Positions 30,350-38,787 of a DNA stretch of 64,000 nt are shown here, piece after piece; the stretch's first letter is position 1, and each line of letters begins with the position of its first letter. Made by a program: the position numbers and the translations under genes. Below the pieces are notes generated by a model. The model ran no database searches. It was not told where the DNA came from and saw nothing but the letters and a program-made list of their open reading frames with translations. This DNA is from Muricoccus pecuniae (lineage in GTDB: Bacteria; Pseudomonadota; Alphaproteobacteria; Acetobacterales; Acetobacteraceae): the NCBI RefSeq assembly GCF_014199205.1, contig NZ_JACIJD010000021.1:1-64000 (forward strand), written 5' to 3'.

Positions 30350-33300
30350 ATGCCCGACGACCTGAAGCCGCCCCCGGCGCCCCCCTCGGGGCCCGGAGCC
30401 ATGGACGGCATGCGGGAGGTGCTGCTGGCCGAGGCGGAGGCGGCGCTTGCCCGCCTCGCGCCCGGCCTGCCGTCCACGGGCCGCGCCCTGCTGCGCGCCC
30501 TGGCCGGTGCGATCCCCCTGGCCGAGCTGGCCGGCATGGCGCCCGAGGCGCTGGCGGCCGATGCCGCCTCCCTGCACGCCCTGGCCGGCACGCGGCGGAA
30601 GGGGGAGGCGAAGCTGCGGCTCAGCCCTCCCGCCGCCGACGGGCGCGGCGCCAGGGCGGTGGCCGAGATCGTCACCGACGACATGCCCTTCCTGGTGGAG
30701 AGCGCGCTGGCGGCGCTCACCCTCTCCGGCCGGGCGGTGCGGCGCCTGCTGCACCCCATCCTCGGCGTCTCGCGCGATGCGTCGGGGGTGCTCACCGCCA
30801 TCGGCCCCGCGGCGCCGGGCGGGACGAACGAGAGCATGATGCGGATCGAGATCGCCCCCGGCGCCGCCCGGCGCCTGGGCGCGGGGGCGCCGCCCGTCGC
30901 GGACTGGCCGGGGGTGGAGGCGGCGCTCGCCCGCGCCCTGGCCGAGGTGCGGATGTCCGTGACGGACTTCCCCGCCATGCTCGCCCGGCTGAAGGAGGCC
31001 GAGCTGGAGCTGGCCGGGGCGGCGGAGGGGGAGGAGGCGATCGCCTTCCTCCGCTGGCTGACCGAGGACAATTTCGTCCTGCTCGGCCACCGCCTGCTGC
31101 GGGTGCCGGCCGAGGGCCCCATGGTGGCCGAGGACGGGCTGGGCCTGCTGCGCGACCCCGGGGTGGTGGTGTTCGACGCGCTGCGCGACCTCTCGGCCGT
31201 GCCCGGCCCCGTGCGCGCCTCCCTCGCCCAGCCCGTGGCGCTGACGGTGGCCAAGGGGAACCTCCGCGTCCGCGTCCACCGCCCCAGCCATGCGGACGTG
31301 ATCGCCACCCGCATCCTCGCCCCCGATGGGCGGGTGACGGGCGTGCGGCTCTTCATGGGGCTGTTCGCGGCCACCGCCTATAACCGCAGCCCGCGCTCCA
31401 TTCCTTGGCTGGCGCCGAAGGTGCGGCGGGTGCTCGCGGCCTCCGGCGCCGCGCCGGACAGCCACGATTCCCGCGCCTTCCAGTCCGTGCTGGACACCTG
31501 GCCGCGCGACGAACTGTTCCAGGCGGAAGAGGCGGAGATCCTGGCCGGCGCCCGCGTGGCGGTGGACCTGACCATCCGCCCGCGCCCGGCCCTCACCCTG
31601 CGGCGCGATCCCTTCGGGCGATTCGTCTCCGCCATCGCCTGGCTCCCGCGGGAGAGCTTCGACACGCGGCTGCGCGAGCGGGTGGGGCGCATCCTCGCCG
31701 CCGCCTTCAACGGGCGGCTCTCGGCCTTCTACATCGCCCTCGGCGACACGCCGCTGGCGCGCATCCACTACGTCATCGGCACCCGGCCGGAGACGCCCTT
31801 CGAGGTGGACCTCCCCGCGCTGGAGGCCGCCATCGCCCGCGCCGCGCGCGGCTTCCCCGAGGCGCTGGCCGAGGCGCTGGCCGAGGAGGCCGGGGAGGCC
31901 GAGGGCGCGCGCCTCGCCGCCCGCTGGTCCGGCGCCTTCCCCGCCGCCTATCCGGAGGTCTCCACCCCCTCCCAGGGCGTGGCCGACCTGCGGCTGGCCG
32001 AGGCGGCGCTGGGGGCGGGCGGGCCCGTGGCTGCCATCGCCCGCGCGCCGGGCGAGGGGCCGCGGCGGCTGGTGCTGCGCCTCGCCAGCCCCGGCGCGAA
32101 GCTGGCGCTCGCCGACATGCTGCCGCTCTTCGAGAGCCTCGACCTCCGCGCCATCGAGGAGCAGCCCTGGCGCCTCTGCCCTTCCGGCGTCGATCCCGTC
32201 GCGCTGCATGTCTACGGTGTGGAAGCCGGCGCCGAGATGCCGGAGAGCCGCTTCGACGAATTGCTGGACGCCCTCTCCGCCCTGCTCGCGGGGCGGGCGG
32301 AGGCGGACGGCTTCAACCGGCTGGTGCTGCGCGCCGGCATCACCTGGCGCGAGGCCTGGCTGCTGCGCGCGCTCTTCCGCTGGTGCAAGCAGGTGGGCTT
32401 TGCCTTCCCCCAGCCCGCGGTTGAGGCGGCGCTGGCCGCGAACCCGGAGGCCGCGCGCGTTCTCGTCGCGCTCTTCAACGCGCGCTTCGATCCCGATGCG
32501 GCGGATCGCGAGGGAGCGGAGACGCGGGCCGCCGCCGAATGGTCGGCGCTGATCGAGGGCGTCACGGACCCCGATGCGGACCGCATCCTCTCGCGGCTCC
32601 GCACCGCGCTCGATGCCGTGCTGCGCACGAACTACTTCCAGGGGCGCGACTACCTCTCCCTCAAGATCGAGAGCGCACGGGCTGGCGAGATGCCCGATCC
32701 GCGCCCCTGGCGGGAGATCTTCGTCTCCGCCATGCACATGGAGGGCTGCCACCTCCGCGCCGGGCCCGTCGCGCGCGGCGGCATCCGCTGGTCCGACCGG
32801 CGGGAGGATTTCCGCACGGAGATCCTCGGGCTGATGAAGGCGCAGCGGCTGAAGAACGTCATCATCGTGCCGACGGGCGCGAAGGGCGGCTTTATCCTGA
32901 AGGGCAATGTCCCGCCCATGGGCGAGCGCGAGGCCTTCATGGCCGCGGGTGTCGCCGCCTACCGCACGCTGATCCGCGCGATGCTGGACGTGACCGACAA
33001 TCTCGGCGCGGACGGCGCTGTGGTGCCGCCCGCGCGCGTGGTGCGGCGGGACGGGGACGACCCCTACATCGTCGCCGCCGCCGACAAGGGCACGGCCACC
33101 TTCTCCGACATCGCGAACGGGCTCTCGGGCGAGTATGGCTTCTGGCTGGGCGACGCCTTCGCCTCCGGCGGCTCGGCGGGATACGACCACAAGGAGATGG
33201 GCATCACCGCGCGCGGTGCCTGGGTGATGATCGCGCGCCACTTCGCCGAGCGCGGCATGGACATCCAGCGCGATCCCTTCACCTGCGCGGGGGTGGGCGA

Positions 33301-35071
33301 CATGTCGGGCGACGTGTTCGGCAACGGGCTGCTGATCTCCCGGCGGACGCGGCTCGTCGCGGCCTTCGACCACCGCCACATCTTCATCGATCCCGACCCC
33401 GATCCCGAGACCTCCTTCGCGGAGCGCGAGCGGCTCTTCCGCCTGCCCCGCTCCTCCTGGGCGGATTACGACGTGCGCCTGGTGAGCGAGGGCGGCGGCG
33501 TCTTCCCGCGCAATGCGAGGTTCATCCCGCTCTCGCCCCAGGCGCGGGCGCTGCTCGGCATCGAGGAGGAGCGCGCGGAGCCCGCGGCGGTGATGCGCGC
33601 CATCCTGCGCGCCGATGTGGACCTGCTCTATTTCGGCGGCATCGGCACCTATGTGAAGGCGAGCACGGAATCCCAGGCCGAGGCCGGGGACCGCGCGAAC
33701 GACCCGCTGCGCGTGGACGGGCGGGAGATCCGCGCGCGCGTGCTGGGGGAGGGCGCCAACCTCGCCATCACCCAGGCCGGGCGCATCGAGGCCGCGCGCC
33801 TTGGAAACAACGGTGCGGGCGTCGCGCTCGACACCGACGCGCTGGACAACTCCGCGGGGGTCAGCACCTCCGACCACGAGGTGAACATCAAGATCCTGCT
33901 CGCCGAGGCCGAGCGGGGCGGGAAGCTGACGCGGCGCCAGCGCGACGACCTGCTGGAATCCATGACCGACGAGGTCGCCTCCCTCGTGCTGGCGGACAAT
34001 GCCGCGCAGTTCGGCGCCCTCTCCCTCGAGCAGGCGGCGGGCGCCGAGGCGCTGCCCGCCCAGGCCGCGCTGATGAGCCGGCTGGAAGCGGCGGGGCTGC
34101 TGGACCGCGCCGTGCTCGGCCTGCCCTCGGCGGCGCGGATGGCCGAGCGGATCGGCACGGGCGACGCGCTGACCCGCCCCGAGATCGCGGCGCTGCTGCC
34201 CGTGGCCAAGCTCTGGCTGGTGGAGGCGGTGGAGGACGGCGCGCTGCCGGACGACCCCGCGCTCATCCCCCTGCTCAGGGGCTATTTCCCGCACCCCCTG
34301 CAGGAGCGCTTCCCCGAGCTGATCGAGACGCACCGGCTGCGCCGCAACCTCATCGCGACGATGCTGGCCAATGCCGCGGCCAACCGCCTCGGCCCGGCCG
34401 GCCTCTCGCGGCTGGCGGGGGAGGGCGACCCGGCCGCCGTCGCCCGCGCGGCCTGGCTGGCCGACCGGCTCTTCGGCATCGGCGCGGCGGCGGATTCGCT
34501 CGATGCCGCCGCCATCCCGCCCGAGGCGCGGCGCTCCGCGCTGCTGGCCATCCGGCGCCTGCACGAGGATGCCGCGCGGGCGCTGATGGACGACACCGCC
34601 GCCCCGCTGGGTGAGGCGGAGGCCCTGCTGCAACCGGGCGTCTCCGCCCTGATCGAGGCCGTGCCGGTGCCGGAAGGGGACCCGCTTCCCCCGGCGGCGG
34701 CGCGGCTGGTGGCGGGGGCCGGCCCGCTCTCCGCCGCCATCGGCATCGTGCGGCTGGCGGCCAGCGCGGGGGTGCCGCCCGCCGGGGCCGCCGCCGCCTG
34801 GGACGCCGCCGGGCGCGATTTCGGGCTGGAGGCGCTACGGGCCGCCGCCCGCGCCGCCCCCGCCCCCGGCGCCTTCGGCCCGCGCGCGCGGGGCGCGCTG
34901 CTGGAGGATCTCGGCGCGCTCCAGGCCCGGATCGCCCGCGCCGCCCTGGCCGGCGAGGCGCCGCGCCCGGCCGAGGCCGCGCTGCGCCTGGCGCGGGAAG
35001 CGGCGGGGCAGGGGGAGCTGGCGGCCGTCTCGGTGGCGCTGCGGGCGCTGGAGCGGGCCATGCCGCTTTGA
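30350..35071 (+). CDS. NAD-dependent glutamate dehydrogenase, large 180-kDa class
   Basis: A 1573-residue enzyme that oxidatively deaminates glutamate to 2-oxoglutarate with NAD. This giant class carries a long N-terminal regulatory region with ACT-like parts (about 1-700). The catalytic domain follows: GCHLRAGPVARGGIRWSDRREDF, KNVIIVPTGAKGGFILKGN, then the Rossmann stretch ADVDLLYFGGIGTYVKASTES with GEGANLAITQAGRIEAARLG. The C-terminal helical region (about 1200-1573) is Ala-rich. The ATG has GGAGGAGAG upstream. Together with PutA it supports use of proline and glutamate as carbon and nitrogen sources. It overlaps the MFS gene by TTGA. Confidence 0.95.
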   Translation: MPDDLKPPPAPPSGPGAMDGMREVLLAEAEAALARLAPGLPSTGRALLRALAGAIPLAELAGMAPEALAADAASLHALAGTRRKGEAKLRLSPPAADGRGARAVAEIVTDDMPFLVESALAALTLSGRAVRRLLHPILGVSRDASGVLTAIGPAAPGGTNESMMRIEIAPGAARRLGAGAPPVADWPGVEAALARALAEVRMSVTDFPAMLARLKEAELELAGAAEGEEAIAFLRWLTEDNFVLLGHRLLRVPAEGPMVAEDGLGLLRDPGVVVFDALRDLSAVPGPVRASLAQPVALTVAKGNLRVRVHRPSHADVIATRILAPDGRVTGVRLFMGLFAATAYNRSPRSIPWLAPKVRRVLAASGAAPDSHDSRAFQSVLDTWPRDELFQAEEAEILAGARVAVDLTIRPRPALTLRRDPFGRFVSAIAWLPRESFDTRLRERVGRILAAAFNGRLSAFYIALGDTPLARIHYVIGTRPETPFEVDLPALEAAIARAARGFPEALAEALAEEAGEAEGARLAARWSGAFPAAYPEVSTPSQGVADLRLAEAALGAGGPVAAIARAPGEGPRRLVLRLASPGAKLALADMLPLFESLDLRAIEEQPWRLCPSGVDPVALHVYGVEAGAEMPESRFDELLDALSALLAGRAEADGFNRLVLRAGITWREAWLLRALFRWCKQVGFAFPQPAVEAALAANPEAARVLVALFNARFDPDAADREGAETRAAAEWSALIEGVTDPDADRILSRLRTALDAVLRTNYFQGRDYLSLKIESARAGEMPDPRPWREIFVSAMHMEGCHLRAGPVARGGIRWSDRREDFRTEILGLMKAQRLKNVIIVPTGAKGGFILKGNVPPMGEREAFMAAGVAAYRTLIRAMLDVTDNLGADGAVVPPARVVRRDGDDPYIVAAADKGTATFSDIANGLSGEYGFWLGDAFASGGSAGYDHKEMGITARGAWVMIARHFAERGMDIQRDPFTCAGVGDMSGDVFGNGLLISRRTRLVAAFDHRHIFIDPDPDPETSFAERERLFRLPRSSWADYDVRLVSEGGGVFPRNARFIPLSPQARALLGIEEERAEPAAVMRAILRADVDLLYFGGIGTYVKASTESQAEAGDRANDPLRVDGREIRARVLGEGANLAITQAGRIEAARLGNNGAGVALDTDALDNSAGVSTSDHEVNIKILLAEAERGGKLTRRQRDDLLESMTDEVASLVLADNAAQFGALSLEQAAGAEALPAQAALMSRLEAAGLLDRAVLGLPSAARMAERIGTGDALTRPEIAALLPVAKLWLVEAVEDGALPDDPALIPLLRGYFPHPLQERFPELIETHRLRRNLIATMLANAAANRLGPAGLSRLAGEGDPAAVARAAWLADRLFGIGAAADSLDAAAIPPEARRSALLAIRRLHEDAARALMDDTAAPLGEAEALLQPGVSALIEAVPVPEGDPLPPAAARLVAGAGPLSAAIGIVRLAASAGVPPAGAAAAWDAAGRDFGLEALRAAARAAPAPGAFGPRARGALLEDLGALQARIARAALAGEAPRPAEAALRLAREAAGQGELAAVSVALRALERAMPL

Positions 35072-36318
35072 ACCGGCGCGAGCTGGCTTGGGCCTTCTAC
35101 GACTGGGCCAACAGCGCCTTTCCCACCGTCGTCACCACCTTCGTCATCGCCACCTGGTTCGCCCAGGGGCTGGCGCCCGACCCGGCGACGGGGCAGGCGC
35201 AGTGGGGGTGGATGCAGACGGGGGCGGGGGTCGCCATCGCGATCCTCTCGCCCGTGCTCGGCGCGGTGGCGGATGCGGGCGGGCGGCGGCGCCTCATGCT
35301 CGCCCTCTGCACCCTCGCCACGGCCTGCCTCACCGCGGCGATCTGGTTCGCGCCCGGCTTCACCGACCCGGCGCTGCTCGTCCTCGCCCTCGTCGGGCTG
35401 GCGACGGTGGCCTTCGAGGTCGGGACCGTCTTTTACAATGCGATGCTGCCGGAGGTGGCGCGGCCCGGGCGGATGGGGCGCGTCTCCGGCCTCGCCTGGG
35501 GGCTGGGCTATGCGGGCGGGCTGGCCTGCCTCGTCCTCTGCCTCTTCGGCCTCGTCCGGCCCGATCCCTCGCCCCTCGGCCTGGACCGGGCGGCGGGGGA
35601 GCATATCCGCGCCGCGGCGCTGCTGGTCGGCGCCTGGATCCTCTTCTTCGGCTGGCCGGTGCTGCTCGCCTATCGCGACCCGCCCGGCGCGCGCCCCTCC
35701 TGGGGCCGGGCGGCGCGGGAGGGGTTGCGGGAGATCGGGGCGGTGCTGCGCGGCCTGCCCGCGCGCCCGGCGATGCTGCGCTTCCTCGTCGCGCGGCTCT
35801 TCTACACGGACGGGCTGAACACGCTCTTCGCCTTCGGCGCCATCTTCGCCGCGGGCGTCCACGGGATGCCGTTCGAGCGGGTACTGATCTTCGGCATCGC
35901 GATGAACGTCTCCGCCGGTCTCGGCGCCGCGCTGGGCGGGCTGGTGGAGGACCGGCTGGGATCGAGGCGCACCGTGCTCGCCTCCCTCCTCGCCCTCGTC
36001 GTCATCGGAACGGCGCTCGTGCTCGTGGAGAGCACCGCGCTCTTCTGGGCGCTGGCCCTCGTGCTCGGCCTCTTCTTCGGCCCGGCGCAGGCGGCCTCGC
36101 GCACGCTGATGGCGCGGCTGGCCCCGCCGGGGGAGGTGGCGGCGCATTTCGGCCTCTTCGCCCTTTCCGGCCGCATCACGGGCTTTCTCGGCCCTGCCGT
36201 GCTGGCGGCGGTGACGGAGGCGAGCGGCAGCCAGCGCGCGGGCATGGCGACGACCGCCGCCTTCATGGCGCTCGGCGCCGCGCTGCTGCTTGGGGTGCGG
36301 GAGCCCGCGCGTCAGTAG
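35068..36318 (+). CDS. MFS transporter, UMF1/Atg22-like
   Basis: A 416-residue permease with about 12 hydrophobic helices. The start NRRELAWAFYDWANSAFPTVVTTFV matches the UMF1 (Atg22-like) group, whose YDWANSAF stretch is distinctive. Yeast Atg22 exports amino acids from the vacuole, so an amino-acid export role is possible but not shown. The start is a TTG that overlaps the glutamate dehydrogenase stop as TTGA, implying coupled translation with an amino-acid catabolic enzyme. No separate Shine-Dalgarno is seen. Confidence 0.88.
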   Translation: MNRRELAWAFYDWANSAFPTVVTTFVIATWFAQGLAPDPATGQAQWGWMQTGAGVAIAILSPVLGAVADAGGRRRLMLALCTLATACLTAAIWFAPGFTDPALLVLALVGLATVAFEVGTVFYNAMLPEVARPGRMGRVSGLAWGLGYAGGLACLVLCLFGLVRPDPSPLGLDRAAGEHIRAAALLVGAWILFFGWPVLLAYRDPPGARPSWGRAAREGLREIGAVLRGLPARPAMLRFLVARLFYTDGLNTLFAFGAIFAAGVHGMPFERVLIFGIAMNVSAGLGAALGGLVEDRLGSRRTVLASLLALVVIGTALVLVESTALFWALALVLGLFFGPAQAASRTLMARLAPPGEVAAHFGLFALSGRITGFLGPAVLAAVTEASGSQRAGMATTAAFMALGAALLLGVREPARQ

Positions 36319-36494
36319 CGCCGCCGCCGCGCCGCGGCGACGAGCGGCACGGTGGCGAGGATGATCCCGGAGACGAGCGCCCCGATCGCGAGCAGCCCGC
36401 CCGTCGTCACCCGCGTCTCCGCCTTGATCGTGAGGTGGTTGCCCACGCGCAGGTCGAGGCTCGCGCTGTGCCCCGAGGGCTTCTCGTCGGCCAT
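36312..36494 (-). CDS. Small single-span membrane protein, hypothetical
   Basis: A 60-residue protein. The N-terminal soluble part is SASLDLRVGNHLTIKAETRV and one transmembrane helix (GGLLAIGALVSGIILATVPLVAA) ends in a basic ARRRRY anchor. The ATG at 36494 is preceded by a GAGGGGG Shine-Dalgarno at correct distance, which supports a real gene. It overlaps the end of the MFS gene on the other strand by 7 bp. I know of no characterised family. Confidence 0.65.
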   Translation of the reverse strand: MADEKPSGHSASLDLRVGNHLTIKAETRVTTGGLLAIGALVSGIILATVPLVAAARRRRY

Positions 36495-36525
36495 TCTGAA
36501 TATCCCCCTCTCCGGTGGCGGTGCG

Positions 36526-37668
36526 TCAGCCATCCGTCTCGCGCCCCCAGGCGCGGAGATCGGCGACGAAGGATTCCGGCGCCTCCATCGCCGCGAAATG
36601 CCCCCCGCGCGGCTGCTCCGTCCAGCGGCTGACGGCATAGCCCCGCTCCACCCAGCCCCGTGGCGGGAAGGGGCTGCGCGGGTCGGGATAGGCGGCGAGG
36701 GCGGTGGGCACTTCCACGCGGCGCCCGGGCGGCATCCTGCGGATGCCCTCCGCCGCGGCGCCCGCGTAGAACCAGGCCGCGGTGGTGAAGGCGTCGTTCA
36801 TCACATAGGTCATGATGTTCGTGAGCAGCCGGTCGGTGCCGAAGACGGCCTCGAAAGGCCGCTCGCGCAGGTCGGCCCAGTCGTGGAAGCGCTCGGCGAT
36901 CCAGGCGGCCTGGGCTAGCGGATTGTCCTGCATCGCATAGGCGAGCGACTGCGGCTTCGTCCCCTGCAGCTGCGCATAGGCGCCGAGCCTTTGCTGGCTC
37001 GCATCGAAGGCGGCTTTCCAGGCGGTCTCCTCCGCCATCTCGGGTGAGGCATCGGGCTGGACGAGCACGTAGTTCAGATGGATCGCCCTGACCGAGGCGG
37101 TGTGCTCGAGGGCGAGCCAGGCCGAAACCGCCGCGCCCCAGTCCCCGCCCTGGGCGCGGTAGCGGGGGTAGCCGAGCCCGCGCATCAGCGCATCGAACAT
37201 CCGGGCCGCCGTGCGGGCGCCGACCGGCGCGCGCGGCTTGCCCGAGAATCCGAAGCCGGGCAGCGAGGGGATGACGAGGTCGAAGGCGTCCCGCGCCTCG
37301 CCGCCATGGCGGGAGGGGAAGGCGAGCGGGCCGATCACGTCCAGGAACTCCACCACCGATCCCGGCCATCCGTGGGTGAGGAGAAGCGGCCGCCGCCCCT
37401 CCGCCTCGCCGACGACATGGATGGCGTGGATGTCCAAGCCTTCGATCCGGGCGAGGATCTGCGGGTGGCGGTTCAGCCCGGCGGCCGCGGCCTCCGCGTC
37501 ATAGCCCTCGATCCAGTGGTCGCGCAGGGCGGCGAGGAAGGTGGGGTCGCAGCCGTATTCCCACCCTGCCATCTCTGGGACGCGGGGAAAGGGCGTGGCG
37601 CGCAGCCGCTCGCGCAGCCGGGCAAGCTCCGCCGGGGGCCATACGACCTGGAACGGGCGTGATTCCAT
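36526..37668 (-). CDS. Epoxide hydrolase family protein
   Basis: A 380-residue alpha/beta hydrolase with the N-terminal EHN domain of epoxide hydrolases (WPPAELARLRERLRATPFPRV). The oxyanion motif is LLTHGWPGSVVEFLDVIGPL. The nucleophile is Asp in AQGGDWGAAVSAWLAL, not Ser, as expected for epoxide hydrolase. The catalytic His is in GGHFAAMEAPESF. The mid-protein Tyr residues (for example in YGMP-like lid segments) could polarise the epoxide. Substrate unknown. It lies upstream of the small membrane protein gene, 31 bp apart, and may be co-transcribed. Confidence 0.9.
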   Translation of the reverse strand: MESRPFQVVWPPAELARLRERLRATPFPRVPEMAGWEYGCDPTFLAALRDHWIEGYDAEAAAAGLNRHPQILARIEGLDIHAIHVVGEAEGRRPLLLTHGWPGSVVEFLDVIGPLAFPSRHGGEARDAFDLVIPSLPGFGFSGKPRAPVGARTAARMFDALMRGLGYPRYRAQGGDWGAAVSAWLALEHTASVRAIHLNYVLVQPDASPEMAEETAWKAAFDASQQRLGAYAQLQGTKPQSLAYAMQDNPLAQAAWIAERFHDWADLRERPFEAVFGTDRLLTNIMTYVMNDAFTTAAWFYAGAAAEGIRRMPPGRRVEVPTALAAYPDPRSPFPPRGWVERGYAVSRWTEQPRGGHFAAMEAPESFVADLRAWGRETDG

Positions 37669-37803
37669 CCGGCTTCTCCCTCTGCCGTCCCCTGCAACGC
37701 CGCAGGCGGCGCGGGGATTTCGGGGCGGGGTTCGGCCCTTCCGCCGCCGCGAGAGGGCGGTCTATGCTCCCGCCAGAGGAAAACAGTTCAAGGAGTTCGG
37801 ACG

Positions 37804-38787
37804 ATGGGACAGATCCCGCGCCGAGGATTGATGGCGGCAGGGCTCGCCCTCGCCGCACCCCGCATCGCTCTTGCCCAAGCTGGGGCCCAAGGCGGGCAGA
37901 TGGCCATCGGCACCGGGACCACGGGCGGCGTGTATTACCCGCTGGGCGGCGCGCTCGCGAACCTCATCTCCCGCCAGATGCCGGGCATGTCCGCGACCGT
38001 GGAGGTGACGGGCGGCTCGGTCGGCAACCTGCAGCTCCTCGGCGCCAACCGCGTGAGTCTCATCTTCAGCCAGGTGGACGCGGCGGTGGACGCGGTGCGC
38101 GGGCAGGACCGCTTCCGCGGGCGCCCCGTGCCGGCGCGCGCCATCGCGGTGATCTACACCAACCGCATGCAGGTGGTGACGGTGGCGAGCACGGGCATCA
38201 AGTCGATCGCCGACATCAAGGGCAAGCGCATCTCCACCGGTGCGCCGGGATCGGCGACCGAGGTGATGGCGCTGCGGCTGATCGAGGCGGCGGGCCTCGA
38301 CCCCGCGAAGGACTTCCGCGCGCGCGAGCGCCTCTCGCCCGCCGAATCCACCAATGCGGTGAAGGACGGCAAGCTCGACGCCTACATGTTCGTCTCGGGC
38401 ATCCCGACGAGCGCGATCACCGATCTCGGCGCCAGCCCCGGCGTGCAGCTCCAGATGATCGACCATGACGAGTTCACCGCGAAGATCGTGGAGAAGTACG
38501 GCCCGGTCTACTTCAACGAGGTGATCCCCGCCGGCACCTATCCCGGCCAGACAGCCGACAACAGGCAGATGTCCGTCGCCAACGTCCTGGCCGTGCGCGA
38601 GGAGATGCCGGCCGAGATGGTGAGCAAGCTGCTGCGCATCACCTGGGACGGCCGCGAGGACCTGGCCCGCACCCATGCCGAGGCGCGCAACTTCACGCTG
38701 GCGGGGCAGAAGACCGCCTCTGCCGGCATTCCCTGGCACCCCGCGGCGGAAGCCTTCTGGCGCGAGACGGGCGCGAATCTCGGCTGA
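37804..38787 (+). CDS. TAXI-type TRAP transporter, solute-binding protein
   Basis: A 327-residue periplasmic binding protein of the TAXI family. The leader MGQIPRRGLMAAGLALAAPR carries twin arginines and ends at ALAQA. Family marks are MAIGTGTTGGVYYPLGGALANLI, VEVTGGSVGNLQLL, SLIFSQVDAAVDAV, ISTGAPGSATEVMALRLIEAAG and DAYMFVSGIPTSAI. AAGGAG precedes the ATG. It joins the permease gene by a TGATG overlap, forming a complete high-affinity, ion-coupled uptake system. Glutamate and dicarboxylates have been reported for the family, so the substrate stays open. Confidence 0.93.
   Translation: MGQIPRRGLMAAGLALAAPRIALAQAGAQGGQMAIGTGTTGGVYYPLGGALANLISRQMPGMSATVEVTGGSVGNLQLLGANRVSLIFSQVDAAVDAVRGQDRFRGRPVPARAIAVIYTNRMQVVTVASTGIKSIADIKGKRISTGAPGSATEVMALRLIEAAGLDPAKDFRARERLSPAESTNAVKDGKLDAYMFVSGIPTSAITDLGASPGVQLQMIDHDEFTAKIVEKYGPVYFNEVIPAGTYPGQTADNRQMSVANVLAVREEMPAEMVSKLLRITWDGREDLARTHAEARNFTLAGQKTASAGIPWHPAAEAFWRETGANLG

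Noticed and set aside
30071-34633. A 1520-residue minus-strand open frame across the glutamate dehydrogenase gene
   Set aside because: Antisense shadow with His/Arg/Gly-rich low complexity. The plus-strand protein has clear catalytic motifs.
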